From the NCBI GenBank assembly GCA_012520575.1, contig JAAYOB010000038.1:1-25140 (forward strand): DNA of 25,140 nt, in the 5' to 3' direction. How positions within the stretch are numbered: the stretch's first letter is position 1; each line of letters opens with the position of its first letter. Source of the DNA: Candidatus Stramentimicrobium fermentans. GTDB taxonomy: Bacteria; Atribacterota; Phoenicimicrobiia; Phoenicimicrobiales; Stramentimicrobiaceae. Below the pieces are notes generated by a model. It did no database searches. It worked only from the letters and a program-made list of their open reading frames with translations, and was not told the origin of the DNA. This document shows positions 1 through 8,262 of the stretch, one piece after another. Both the position numbers and the translations under genes were made by a program.

Positions 1-1
1 C

Positions 2-337
2 AAGAGAGTCAAGGACTACTTTAAAGGAATCCCGGTAGAATTTAATCAGGAAAAGACCAATCTTATCGGATTTACCAATTTTCAAAAAAAAGTACTATTA
101 TTAACTAAAGAAATTCCCTTTGGGATAACCCGGACCTATCGCTGGTTAGCTGAACAGTCCGGTTACCCGCTTGCTTACCGGGCTGTGGGAGGAGTGATGA
201 GAGCTAACCCGCTCCCATTGGTTATCCCCTGCCATAGAGTTTTGGGCAGCAATGGAAAATTAACCGGCTTTTCTTCTAGGGGCGGACTGGAACTAAAAAG
301 AAAAATGCTTGCCTTAGAAGGTGTGACAATAAAATAA
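2..337 (+). CDS. ogt: O6-methylguanine-DNA methyltransferase, 3' part
   Basis: Only the last 111 codons are in the window; the reading frame is open from base 2 and the 5' end lies outside. The protein removes alkyl groups from O6-alkylguanine by irreversible transfer to its own cysteine. The active-site motif PCHRV is present, preceded by the GGVMRANPLPLVI segment and followed by GKLTGFSSRGGLELK, the usual layout of the C-terminal catalytic domain. The segment RTYRWLAEQSG before it matches the helix-turn-helix region that binds the DNA minor groove. It could equally be named ada C-terminal domain or MGMT; no AraC-like part can be seen here. The family call is firm, the exact subfamily is not. 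Confidence 0.93.
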   Translation, partial: KRVKDYFKGIPVEFNQEKTNLIGFTNFQKKVLLLTKEIPFGITRTYRWLAEQSGYPLAYRAVGGVMRANPLPLVIPCHRVLGSNGKLTGFSSRGGLELKRKMLALEGVTIK

Positions 338-506
338 ATTTCGATTATGTAATATCCTAGTTGTATTTCTAATGTAGTATTGAGGAATATCTCATTATTT
401 ATAACAACAATCTGAAAAGGTAGTATTTTGTAGATCCGCATTTCTTAAATTGGCAACAAGTGATGAAAATATATTTCGGATTATAAATATTCGGAAGTAA
501 TAGGCA

Positions 507-1154
507 ATGAACAGTATCCTAAATAAGTTTTTTCCTGCTAACTATAAATTTTTTACTTTTATTATTTTAATTTTATTGTTGTTATCCTTTTCTTTAATGG
601 CTAGAGCCAATGTCTATGTCATAAAGGATAAGCAGGGAAAGGTTGTAAGAATCACCAATCAATATCAGATGCAAAAAGAGGAGAAAGACGACGGTTATAC
701 TATTACTATTTTAATAGAAGATAGGAAAGAAAAGAAACAGTTATCAAAATTCAAATATGACTTTAAGGAAAAGATTGATTGGGTTCAAGTACGTGCTGCA
801 GCACAGGCTATTGAGCAAAGGCTGAAAAATGGAACGGTTCATGAGTTGGATTATCCGGTTTATCAGGTTCTGGCTACAGCTTATACTCCTGATTCCAGAT
901 GCTGTGCACCGTTCGATGATGGTTATACTGCGACCGGTTATCCTGCCGGCTATGGCAGTATTGCCATTGATCCGGACTTCGGCCAATTTCGTTATGGCGA
1001 TGTCTTATATGTGGAAGGTTATGGACTGGGAGTTGCCGATGATTGTGGTAGTGCTATCAAAGGAAAACACATCGATGTCTGTTTCGATTTAGGGGAGCTG
1101 CAAAGGGCTGATAACTGGGGCAGAAAGAATGTCAGGGTTTGGAAGATTAATTAG
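507..1154 (+). CDS. Exported 3D-domain (double-psi beta-barrel) protein
   Basis: This 215-aa protein has a hydrophobic N-terminal segment (about residues 14-33, ending near MARA) that looks like a signal peptide or membrane anchor. The C-terminal ~95 residues form a 3D domain, named for three conserved aspartates: D155 in AIDP, D179 in ADDCG and D190 in HIDVCF, followed by NWGRKNVRVW. 3D domains occur in cell-wall-active proteins such as Firmicute YabE/resuscitation-factor relatives and MltA-type lytic transglycosylases, so a role in peptidoglycan cleavage is likely but inferred. The middle (residues 36-110) is charged and unassigned; no G5 domain is evident. Four cysteines in the domain (C132, C133, C180, C192) could form disulfides outside the membrane. 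The SD before the ATG is weak. Confidence 0.85.
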   Translation: MNSILNKFFPANYKFFTFIILILLLLSFSLMARANVYVIKDKQGKVVRITNQYQMQKEEKDDGYTITILIEDRKEKKQLSKFKYDFKEKIDWVQVRAAAQAIEQRLKNGTVHELDYPVYQVLATAYTPDSRCCAPFDDGYTATGYPAGYGSIAIDPDFGQFRYGDVLYVEGYGLGVADDCGSAIKGKHIDVCFDLGELQRADNWGRKNVRVWKIN

Positions 1155-1162
1155 GAAAGTTT

Positions 1163-1263
1163 ACAGTTATCAGCTTTCAGCCAAAGAAGAGATTTTCAGT
1201 TCACAGTTTCAGCTTATATCAAGAAAGAAGTTTTCAGTTTTCAATTTCCGGCTAACAGTTTAA
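1163..1263. repeat. Degenerate TTTCAG-type short repeats
   Basis: About 100 bases downstream of the 3D-domain gene contain roughly eight imperfect copies of a TNTCAG or ACAGTTT-like unit, spaced about 7-20 bases apart, in otherwise AT-rich DNA. No coding frame or strong hairpin explains them. They look like slippage-derived low-complexity sequence between two same-strand genes. Confidence 0.4.
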
Positions 1264-1397
1264 ATTAACAATTCAATTCAAATTAGAATTAAAATTAATT
1301 TTCCCATCCACAAGCCCAACTACTATGAATATTATATTAAGGTAATAAATGTCAAAAATGTTATACTTATTGAAATTTCAGATTGGAGGCGGATTAT

Positions 1398-2141
1398 ATG
1401 TTTAAAATTTTCTTTTTCTCAATTCTATTTTTAATATTCTTAGGATGGACAAGATTATCTCAGGCGCAAATACAGTTTGAAAAAGATACTTTTTTCACTA
1501 AAGAAGGGGAACTTACTATAACCTTCATTGGGCATGGCACCCTTATGCTAACCTTTCAAAATAAAGTAATTCATATAGACCCCTGGACTAATTTAGCTGA
1601 TTACCATAAATTGCCTAAAGCTGACCTTATTCTGATTACCCATGAACATGCCGACCATTTAGATTTACAAGCCATTGACTTGCTAAGAAAAGAAGACACG
1701 GTCCTGGTTCTGACGGAAGCCTGTCAGAAAAAAGTTGGCAGCGGGTTGATGATGAAAAATGGAGACACTCAAACGGTATATGGGCTGAAAATTACGGCGG
1801 TTCCCGCCTACAATATCCAGCACAAACGCGATAATGGCAAACCTTATCATCCTAAGGGAAATGGAAACGGTTATCTTATTGATTTTGCTGAATTTGCCCT
1901 CTATATTGCCGGAGATACTGAAGATATTCCGGAAATGGCTAATTTTGGGAATATTGATATTGCCTTTCTGCCTATGAATTTGCCCTATACCATGACTCCG
2001 GAGATGGTTGCCGGAGCAGCAAAGATGATAAACCCTAAAATTCTTTATCCCTACCATTTCGGCAATAGTGATACCAATAGATTAATTGAACTATTACAAG
2101 ACCACAAAGATATTGAGGTGCGGATAAGAAAACTGTCCTGA
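1398..2141 (+). CDS. Exported metallo-beta-lactamase-fold metal-dependent hydrolase
   Basis: The protein is 247 aa from the ATG at 1398. That start is chosen because GGAGG at 1385-1389 sits nine bases upstream; an in-frame TTG at 1383 would overlap the SD. Residues 3-20 are hydrophobic and look like a signal peptide ending near SQAQ. The signature HEHADH (H82, H84, D86, H87) binds the two metal ions, and later ligands fit AGDTED and the C-terminal YPYHFGNSD. The order GHGT-HIDPW-THEHADH resembles the UPF0173/UlaG-like branch of the superfamily rather than true beta-lactamases. The substrate cannot be read from sequence. It follows the 3D-domain gene on the same strand, but a 240-base gap argues against tight coupling. 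Confidence 0.87.
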   Translation: MFKIFFFSILFLIFLGWTRLSQAQIQFEKDTFFTKEGELTITFIGHGTLMLTFQNKVIHIDPWTNLADYHKLPKADLILITHEHADHLDLQAIDLLRKEDTVLVLTEACQKKVGSGLMMKNGDTQTVYGLKITAVPAYNIQHKRDNGKPYHPKGNGNGYLIDFAEFALYIAGDTEDIPEMANFGNIDIAFLPMNLPYTMTPEMVAGAAKMINPKILYPYHFGNSDTNRLIELLQDHKDIEVRIRKLS

Positions 2142-2278
2142 TGAGAGATGTAAATAATAGTATTTCCATATCGGTCTTAATTATTGGGATAAGATACATG
2201 TGCGGGACCCCGTGTTATATACAGCTCGGGCAATGAATAGAAGGTTGGAGTAAATAAAACAGACAAAATACTTATAAT

Positions 2279-2959
2279 TCAATCCAGTAAAGGAACAAAG
2301 GCATAGAACTCACTGGTGGTATTTTTTGTTAGCTTACCATTCTCTTTTTTCAGGATAATCAAAGGTCCATGGGCATAAGGACAGACTAGAATACCCTGTT
2401 CCTTCAATACCCTCTCTGCTAATTGATAGATTAAATCTTCCTGGGTTTGATTGATGCCGGCTGTAATAATGATGCGGTCATGCTGTTCCTGCCAAGTATC
2501 AAGCTCTTTCAGAATATTAAAAACCTTAAACTCAATTTTACTTAATCTTTTCTTGTTCCCTAAGATCAAGCTTTTTTTAAGGGAATTTAGATTAGACTGA
2601 GCTTTTTCTATCAATTGAGGTACAATATCCAGGCTTAACACTTTACCGGGATAAACCATAAACCCCATCAGGCTGGCATTCCAACCGCTCCCCGCTCCTA
2701 ATTCTATAAGGTCCTGTCCCGCTTTCAATTCTGACAGCATTAACATCCTGGCCACCGTAGAAGGTTGGGAGATGGTCTGATAATAACCAATAGATAAAGC
2801 TGTATCGTAATAGGCATCCTCTATGTTTTCAACAAAAAACGTCCTATCAATTACCTGCATAGCTTCTATTATTAGGTTTAAATTTTCTTTTTCTTTCTTA
2901 CCGGCGGCAAGAAATAATAGATTATTTCTAACACTTTTTAGCAGACGTTCTTTATTCAT
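2279..2959 (-). CDS. pcm: Protein-L-isoaspartate O-methyltransferase
   Basis: This 226-aa SAM-dependent methyltransferase repairs isoaspartyl residues formed by protein ageing by methylating their side-chain carboxyl. The family motif QTISQP (residues 61-66) precedes the SAM-binding loop LIELGAGSGWNA (84-95), followed by an acidic strand end at VLSLDIVPQ and the post-motif IIITAG. Length fits the family (about 210-230 aa). The ATG is preceded by GGAG at good spacing on the minus strand. The C-terminal ~30 residues (ILKKENGKLTKN) correspond to the usual substrate-binding end but align less obviously. The gene lies downstream of the asparaginase on the same strand with a gap of about 127 bases, so both damage- and amide-related enzymes may share a transcript. 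Confidence 0.92.
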   Translation of the reverse strand: MNKERLLKSVRNNLLFLAAGKKEKENLNLIIEAMQVIDRTFFVENIEDAYYDTALSIGYYQTISQPSTVARMLMLSELKAGQDLIELGAGSGWNASLMGFMVYPGKVLSLDIVPQLIEKAQSNLNSLKKSLILGNKKRLSKIEFKVFNILKELDTWQEQHDRIIITAGINQTQEDLIYQLAERVLKEQGILVCPYAHGPLIILKKENGKLTKNTTSEFYAFVPLLD

Positions 2960-3086
2960 AGCTTTAACTCCTATTATATATTTATGTTTCTTTACGGTGT
3001 TAACAGATACCTAATACAGAGTAAGGTTAGTTTTTTTTATATGGAAAGCGTCTGATTAGTCAAATCATTTCAGATAAAAAGATGGT

Positions 3087-4133
3087 TTAATTAAAAGGGC
3101 CCTGTAAATACTTAGAAAGAACAGCCCCGGGATTATCAAAATTATTTAATAAAGCGAAACAACAGAGGGCTTGAATAAATTCCACAGGATAGTCCATCTG
3201 ATTCCATACCTTAAATCCATTCCGGGCTAACCAGGCGATACCAACATCCTGATAATAATCTGGTTTTTTAACACCGCCTTCCGCCTGACTGCAGGCGATT
3301 ATGCAAGGTTTTTTCTGCTCATTACCAAATTCTTCTCGTAAATAGTTTAAAACCGTTAATGGTGCATTACCTGCGCCAAACCCATAGATACAGATAATTT
3401 TTTTAGTTAGGTCTACCAGTGGTTCCATTCCCGGTGCGCACATCATCCAACTGATTTTTTGGCATATTTCTCGAATCTTCGGGTAGGAAAGAGTTAACAC
3501 TCTTTTTAATTGCGGAGTAACTATATAGGGGGAGGAATGATAAGCGGTTTTCCTAATACCAGTAGCCCAATCCATATTAAAATAAATTGGCGTACCATTA
3601 GAGACGATAAAGGCATCAGGATGTAAGGCATGAGCTTTATGGGCTCGATTGCCGGGAAATAGCTTCCAATTACAGTAAATCCAGACTCCAGGGAAACGAT
3701 AATAGACTACCTGCGCCGCACCCGGTATATTGATGGTTACATCTTCAGGTTTATAATCAAGGGTCAGCTGACTTCCTGTTAAAATTATAGGAATATCAAT
3801 ATTGGGAAAACAGAGGTTCAGCCAGGAAGATAGGTAAGCCATAGTATCGGTACCATAGAGGATTAGTGCCCCGTCTAACCCCTTTTCTAATTCCTGTACG
3901 ATAAGCGAGGTAATCTGCACCCAGTTTACCGGATCTAGATTAGAACTATCTTTGCCGGGCATGCCCCATGGTTCATGGCAGATTAACTCCACATTCTTAT
4001 CCTGAAAAAAATGTTTTATGTAGCCATAGATAGATTGTGATGATTTTTTGCTGGGACCGGTCACTTTGTTGTGTAATCCACTGGCAATGGTTCCTCCTGT
4101 GAAAATGACCAGTATTCTTTCTTTCTTTTCCAT
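3087..4133 (-). CDS. Asparaginase/glutaminase family amidohydrolase
   Basis: This 348-aa protein hydrolyses asparagine (possibly glutamine) to the acid and ammonia. The first active-site threonine motif TGGTI is at residues 12-16 and the second, GTDTMAY, at 94-100, followed by the family segment IILTGSQ. Length matches bacterial type I enzymes (about 330-350 aa). No signal peptide is seen, so it should be cytoplasmic. The region after residue 130 (GVWIYCNWKLFPGNRAHK) diverges from textbook AnsA, and the C-terminal domain is cysteine-rich (for example CQKISWMMCAPG), so substrate preference is open; archaeal-type GatD is possible only if a GatE partner exists, and none is here. The SD is weak (GGAAAG). 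Confidence 0.85.
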   Translation of the reverse strand: MEKKERILVIFTGGTIASGLHNKVTGPSKKSSQSIYGYIKHFFQDKNVELICHEPWGMPGKDSSNLDPVNWVQITSLIVQELEKGLDGALILYGTDTMAYLSSWLNLCFPNIDIPIILTGSQLTLDYKPEDVTINIPGAAQVVYYRFPGVWIYCNWKLFPGNRAHKAHALHPDAFIVSNGTPIYFNMDWATGIRKTAYHSSPYIVTPQLKRVLTLSYPKIREICQKISWMMCAPGMEPLVDLTKKIICIYGFGAGNAPLTVLNYLREEFGNEQKKPCIIACSQAEGGVKKPDYYQDVGIAWLARNGFKVWNQMDYPVEFIQALCCFALLNNFDNPGAVLSKYLQGPFN

Positions 4134-4407
4134 TTTCTTTCCCGAAAGAGATATGTTTTATCTTACAAAATAGGTTAGCCGGCAATAAAATCTGCCACAG
4201 TTACCAGTTCAAGGCAACAAGTTTATAAATAGAACTAATTATATTGTAATAAATATACCTTAAGAATTATAGTTCTTCCCATATTCTATCATTTTACCAA
4301 GAAAAAATCTTTACAAAATGAAAGCAGTGCTCTCTTTACGTAATAACTCAAAATTCATGATTTTCTGTTACTGTAAAATTCAGTAAAGCAGTAAAGAAAA
4401 GGGTTAG

Positions 4408-4711
4408 TCGGCCGAGGAACTTACCAATAAAGATATTAAAATTGCTGAAAACAACTTAAAAATGATAAAAATATATCATTTAAAAGATAAACCCCATACA
4501 CTTGAATAAGTGGTGGAGAAAGACGGTTAGCATTAATGTCAGAGCTTTAACACAGAAAACCGAAATATTCTTCTTGATGAACCCACTTAGAGCTACCGGA
4601 AAAACAAAACAAGTAATCAATGAAAAAAGTTTAGAGGCTACTTATGGAATAAAAGTTAAAATAGTCACCTCAGAAGGCAAGATTAAAGAAGAACAAATAA
4701 GGTCTGGTTAG
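4408..4711 (+). pseudogene. Remnant of a FecE-type ABC transporter ATPase
   Basis: Three reading frames each hold a piece of the same ATPase in correct order. Frame A (4408-4506) reads NKDIKIAENNLKMIKIYHLK, the helical segment before the signature. Frame B (4509-4547) reads SGGERRLALMSEL, the ABC signature. Frame C (4564-4587) reads NILLDEPT, the Walker B motif, followed at once by a stop. The first frame's sister then gives LRATGKTKQV and LEATYGIKVKI up to 4711, the typical C-terminus of iron-siderophore/cobalamin importers' ATPases. Walker A, the D-loop and the H-loop are missing, so at least two frameshifts and two deletions have occurred. No permease or binding-protein gene is nearby. A TTG-started 69-aa frame here is not a real gene. 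Confidence 0.85.
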
Positions 4712-4734
4712 TTAAATGTGTAACTAACCAGACC
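4701..4734. terminator. Bidirectional hairpin terminator between ABC remnant and peroxiredoxin
   Basis: A perfect 13-bp inverted repeat (GGTCTGGTTAGTT at 4701-4713, its complement at 4722-4734) encloses an 8-base loop. On the minus strand it lies about 55 bases past the peroxiredoxin stop and is followed by the U-rich TTATTTGTTCTTCTT, so it probably ends that transcript. On the + strand a short TTTAAT follows. The stop codon of the ABC remnant lies inside the left arm. Confidence 0.75.
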
Positions 4735-4789
4735 TTTAATGCAATTAATGGATATTATCTTTTACAAAATACCTGTTAATTTGAGAGGG

Positions 4790-5383
4790 TTAGTCTTTGC
4801 GTGGTGACCACTCTTTCCAGACATTTCCAACTAACGCCGGGGAAGGTTTCAACGTTTTACCGCCTTCAGTCCAGCCGGAAGGCATAACCTCACCTGTTTT
4901 CTGATGATGTTGGTATGCCTTAATCTGACGGAGAAGTTCTGCCGGATTTCTTCCTACCGGGGGACTCAAAACTTCTGCTGCCTGAATGATGCCCTCAGGG
5001 TCAATCAGAAATCTGCCTCTAATATTAACGCCGGCTGCTTCATCATATACCCCATAAAGCTTCCCAATACCCCCTCCCTGATCTGAGACCATAGGGAATG
5101 GGATATCGTGCCCCACCATTTTACTAAGCTCGGTTTCATTCCAGATTTTGTGTGACTCGACACTATCTACACTAACGGACAGCACCTCTACATTTAACGC
5201 TTGAAGTTTATCATAGCTCACGGCTATGTGTGAAATTTCAGTTGGTCAGACAAAAGTAAAATCTCCAGGATAGAAGCACACTACAACCCATTTGCCACGA
5301 TAATCTTCCAAGGACACCTTTTTAAATTTGCCTTGATAATACGCCTTAGCGGTAAAATTAGGTGCCTGTTTGGTTACTAACAT
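4790..5383 (-). CDS. prxU: Selenocysteine-containing peroxiredoxin (in-frame TGA = Sec46)
   Basis: This reads as one 197-aa peroxiredoxin if the TGA at 5248-5246 is decoded as selenocysteine. Residues 39-49 then read PGDFTFVUPTE, the peroxidatic motif P-x3-T-x2-C with Sec in place of Cys. Up- and downstream parts share one frame: [25 protein letters not shown] before, [21 protein letters not shown] and [11 protein letters not shown] after. Sec at exactly this position is known in bacterial selenoperoxiredoxins. The enzyme would reduce H2O2 and organic peroxides in the cytoplasm. The canonical resolving-Cys site (EVCP in AhpC/Prx1) reads EVMP, and the only cysteine is C36, so it should work as a 1-Sec enzyme needing an external thiol. 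The ATG has AAAGGAG upstream. A start at the internal GTG (5221) would discard the active site. Confidence 0.9.
5212..5228 (-). promoter_or_regulatory. Candidate bacterial SECIS hairpin
   Basis: Seventeen bases after the UGA, the minus strand holds CATAGC, a 5-base loop CGTGA, and GCTATG: a perfect 6-bp stem with G as the second loop base. The loop starts 23 bases after the UGA. Known bacterial SECIS elements need a small hairpin close downstream of UGA with a G early in the loop, which this satisfies. The stem is short and was not folded by computer. Confidence 0.6.
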
Positions 5384-5421
5384 GTAGTTCAACTCCTTTC
5401 TATAGTATTATTTATAATATT

Positions 5422-5450
5422 AATCTAACATTTAAAACTTTTTTAGTCAA
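5422..5450 (-). promoter_or_regulatory. Sigma-70-type promoter of the selenoperoxiredoxin
   Basis: On the minus strand TTGACT (5450-5445) is followed after exactly 17 bases by TAGATT (5427-5422), matching -35 and -10 boxes. Transcription would start around 5415, giving a leader of about 30 bases before the ATG at 5383. Confidence 0.55.
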
Positions 5451-5580
5451 TAATAACAGGAATATGATGGACATATTTTGTGTGATATTTAGTAATTTAA
5501 GCAGACTAAGCTAATATTTAGTTTAAAAATTAAACTAGTAGAACAATAAATAGATTTGAAAAAGAGATAGACAAGTGAAA

Positions 5581-5609
5581 TTTACCTGTTTTGTGAATAA
5601 TCTTATAAT
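5581..5609 (+). promoter_or_regulatory. Possible promoter of the C69 dipeptidase
   Basis: TTTACC at 5581-5586 and a perfect TATAAT at 5604-5609 are 17 bases apart. The leader would be about 310 bases long, so a closer weak TATAAT at 5678-5683 is an alternative. Confidence 0.4.
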
Positions 5610-5931
5610 TTAATATCTATTTTCCCAATTTTTTTGTTTACTTTATAGATCACTCTTTTAAATATATTTTTTAGCAGTATAATACTATGAAATATATCTC
5701 TATTTTGGTGATTGCTAAGTCATTTTCTGAAATTTGTCCTTTCAAAATATCAGATCTTCATAGATGAACAATTGTATTAGAAGTGATTTTTAATGTGATA
5801 ATTCAAAAAGGATGAAATGCAGTTTAGCTTAGAGCAATGCCAAATAAAAATATTAATAAAAAAGAAAGGAGGATAAAAGGAGAATAAAAAACAATATTTT
5901 CTTATTCCAAATTAAATAAAAGGAGAAAAAA

Positions 5932-7527
5932 ATGAACAATAAGAAAATTAAATTAGGACTTGTTTCTTTAAACTTGGTGATAATTGTAATATTTATTGCT
6001 GGTACTTCTTTAATTGGGCTAGCAAATTGTACTACCATTTCAGTGGGTAAGAATGCCTCTGTTAATGGTACTACCATCATTTCCTATAATTGTGATTGCG
6101 CAACGTGTCCCTTCGGTGTCAACATAGTTTCGGCTAAAGATTGGGAAGAAGGTGATACCATAACCGTTAGGAGTTGGGAAGGTGAAGAGCCGGGCAAAAT
6201 TGCACAAGTTTCTCACACATTTGGATATGTACAGAATATCATGGCAGTGCTGAACGAAAAAGGAGTTGCGGTTGGAGAAACCACTTGTTCCATCGATACC
6301 AGCACCGAATATGGTAAAGAAGTTAAAGAGGTCATGTTTGCCAGCAAGGGGCTTGTTGATTATGAAACATTTTTAAATTTTGTCTTAGAGAGAGCTTCAA
6401 CTGCCAGAGAAGCAGTTCAAATATTGGGAGACCTTATTGAAACTTATAAATGGGCTCCAATAGCGGCAGAAAATATCAATTTTGCCGATGGTGATGAAGT
6501 ATGGATTTTTGAAGTGTACGGTCATGACCTTTGGTGTGCCTTTAGATTAGCTGATGATGAAGTATTTGTTTCGGCTAATGCTGCCAGAATAAGGCATATT
6601 GATTTTGATGATAAAGAAAACGTAATGCATTCACCTAATATCATTTCTTTTGCGATAGACCATGGCTGGTATGACCCTAATTCCGGTGAACCATTTAGCC
6701 CTGCAGACATTTATGCACCTAACCGCAAAGTCTATTCTCTTCGTCGAGAATGGAGGGCCTTTGATTTAATTGCTCCTTCATTAGGATTAAGTCCGCATGA
6801 AATGGAATATCCCCAAACAGTGGTACCGGATAAGAAACTAACGGTACATGATGTATTTAAGATTGCCGGTGACTATTATGCGGGAACCGAATACGATTTG
6901 AGTAAAGGACCTGCGGCAGGACCCTGGGGTAATCCAATGAGATATACCAATCAAAGTGGACCCGAAGATAAACGTGATTGGGAAAGAAGTATCGGATTAC
7001 ATAGAACCTCTACCTTCCACATTACTGAAATTAATGGAAATCTACCCGATCCTATTAAAGGGGTAGCGTGGGTTGGTGTTGGCAATCCCAATAGCTCCTA
7101 TATTACTCCACTTAGCGGCAGTATGTCCTCATTGCCTAAATGTTTTGGCGTAGGTGCAAAAGGGGAAGATTTCAACCGTGAATCTCAGGGATGGATAAGT
7201 CTTTATGTGCAGGAGTTGACTACTCTACGTTATAATGAAGCAATAGAAGATTTATACGCCTTCCGTGATCCAAAATTAGAGATGCTTTATCAGGTGGTTC
7301 CCATGGTGCAGGAGAAAGCTGCTGGGCTTTACGAATCGGATCCGGATGCTGCCTTAGCGCTATTACAGAATTTCTACTATAATAATGCACTTGGTCTTTT
7401 TGAATCTTGGAAACAATTAGGAGATATTTTATTTGGGAAATACGCTATGGGTTACCGCTACTTTAAAAGGGCCCCTTATCCGGAATGGTGGAACGAAATA
7501 ATAGGATTTGGATATCCGGAAAGATAA
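5932..7527 (+). CDS. Secreted C69-family dipeptidase
   Basis: This 531-aa protein belongs to the PepD-like peptidase C69 family, N-terminal-nucleophile hydrolases that cleave dipeptides. Residues 1-32 form a signal peptide ending LIGLAN, so cleavage would expose C33 in CTTISVGK, which matches the N-terminal CTTI-VGK of Lactobacillus PepD and should be the catalytic nucleophile. Downstream family blocks are visible: WEEGDTITVRSW, INFADGDEVWIFEVYG, VFVSANAARIRHID and the C-terminal NNFYYNNALG-like repeat region. Export suggests scavenging of peptides outside the membrane, in line with the secreted M20 enzyme at 17.3 kb. The LANC sequence resembles a lipobox, but N at -1 makes lipidation unlikely. 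The SD AAAAGGAG is strong. Confidence 0.92.
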   Translation: MNNKKIKLGLVSLNLVIIVIFIAGTSLIGLANCTTISVGKNASVNGTTIISYNCDCATCPFGVNIVSAKDWEEGDTITVRSWEGEEPGKIAQVSHTFGYVQNIMAVLNEKGVAVGETTCSIDTSTEYGKEVKEVMFASKGLVDYETFLNFVLERASTAREAVQILGDLIETYKWAPIAAENINFADGDEVWIFEVYGHDLWCAFRLADDEVFVSANAARIRHIDFDDKENVMHSPNIISFAIDHGWYDPNSGEPFSPADIYAPNRKVYSLRREWRAFDLIAPSLGLSPHEMEYPQTVVPDKKLTVHDVFKIAGDYYAGTEYDLSKGPAAGPWGNPMRYTNQSGPEDKRDWERSIGLHRTSTFHITEINGNLPDPIKGVAWVGVGNPNSSYITPLSGSMSSLPKCFGVGAKGEDFNRESQGWISLYVQELTTLRYNEAIEDLYAFRDPKLEMLYQVVPMVQEKAAGLYESDPDAALALLQNFYYNNALGLFESWKQLGDILFGKYAMGYRYFKRAPYPEWWNEIIGFGYPER

Positions 7528-7543
7528 AAAGTAGATTAAATTG

Positions 7544-7592
7544 ATGGTGATCCATGGCAGAGTTTTTAGTAAATTTTGTCAGAGATCACCAT
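7544..7592. terminator. Inverted repeat downstream of the dipeptidase
   Basis: ATGGTGATC (7544-7552) and GATCACCAT (7584-7592) form a 9-bp perfect stem around a 31-base loop, 17 bases past the stop codon. No strong T-run follows, so it may be a weak terminator or an mRNA 3'-end stabiliser. Confidence 0.4.
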
Positions 7593-7764
7593 TCTTCAAC
7601 ATATTATTTATATATTTCCTCTGTCAATCCAAACTCAGCTGTCTTTTAAAAATATTTTTAATTTCTATTTATTATACTCTACTTTAGCGGTAAGATATAG
7701 TAAAAGAGTCTTTTTGAAGATGTAAAAATATTTTTAATATAGAGTATAGACCAGGGGGTAAGAT

Positions 7765-8154
7765 ATGAAAAAGATATTTATTTCGATAATTGCGATGTTT
7801 TTTTTACTACTGTCAGGTTGCTCCTGTAATCCACCTGAATTAACCCTAACTAAAGCCGATTGGTATACTACTACTGAAATAAGAGATGGGTTGACCTTTG
7901 GGTTTGTGCATCTTAGTGTTAGCGGTACTACCAATGGAGACAGGGTCACCGTAATAACTTATGGTGACGGTATTATATCAGAAGAAGAGCTTTCTTTAGA
8001 CCAGGAGAATAGCTTTGACCAGGATATAATTATAAAATTTACCCATATGGCCGACAATGAATTCCAAGTTTATTCTACGGTGATTACTGCTTATAGGGGC
8101 CATAGGACAACTAAAATCAATTTAGAAAGTAAGGCTTTAGCTTATTTAGAATAG
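7765..8154 (+). CDS. Small lipoprotein of unknown function
   Basis: The 129-aa product starts MKKIFISIIAMFFLLLSGCSC: a short basic end, a hydrophobic stretch and an LSGC lipobox with the lipidated cysteine at C19. The mature part is about 110 residues, beta-rich in appearance, with a central segment (VHLSVSGTTNGDRVTVITYG) that could be an immunoglobulin-like strand pair. I do not recognise a family. AGGGGG seven bases before the ATG is a clear SD. It sits alone between the dipeptidase and hflX with gaps of more than 100 bases, so it is probably a single-gene unit. Confidence 0.8.
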   Translation: MKKIFISIIAMFFLLLSGCSCNPPELTLTKADWYTTTEIRDGLTFGFVHLSVSGTTNGDRVTVITYGDGIISEEELSLDQENSFDQDIIIKFTHMADNEFQVYSTVITAYRGHRTTKINLESKALAYLE

Positions 8155-8262
8155 AGAGTATCATTGCTGAATTTTTGAATTATAGTGCTACCTAATCCAA
8201 TTCGCGGATATTTTAAGAATATTTATAAAGTCACTGAGTAATTTTTTTAGGGCAGGTCATAT

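Larger units (their letters stand above)
5384..5931. other. AT-rich divergent intergenic region
   Basis: About 550 bases separate the minus-strand peroxiredoxin from the +-strand dipeptidase. I see candidate promoters for both directions, an SD-like GGAGG around 5870 and a clear SD (AAAAGGAG) just before 5932, but no ORF, RNA gene or repeat that I can support. Confidence 0.6.

Noticed and set aside
4502-4711. A 69-aa novel ORF
   Set aside because: Its start overlaps the SGGER signature read in another frame, and its C-terminus is that of an ABC ATPase; it is part of the remnant.
4790-5221. A 143-aa peroxiredoxin starting at the internal GTG
   Set aside because: It lacks the N-terminal third and active site. 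The same frame continues upstream through a TGA at the Sec position to an ATG with a good SD at 5383.
5932-6040. Lipobox (LANC) in the C69 dipeptidase
   Set aside because: Asn at -1 is poor for lipidation, and the Cys matches the N-terminal nucleophile of the family.
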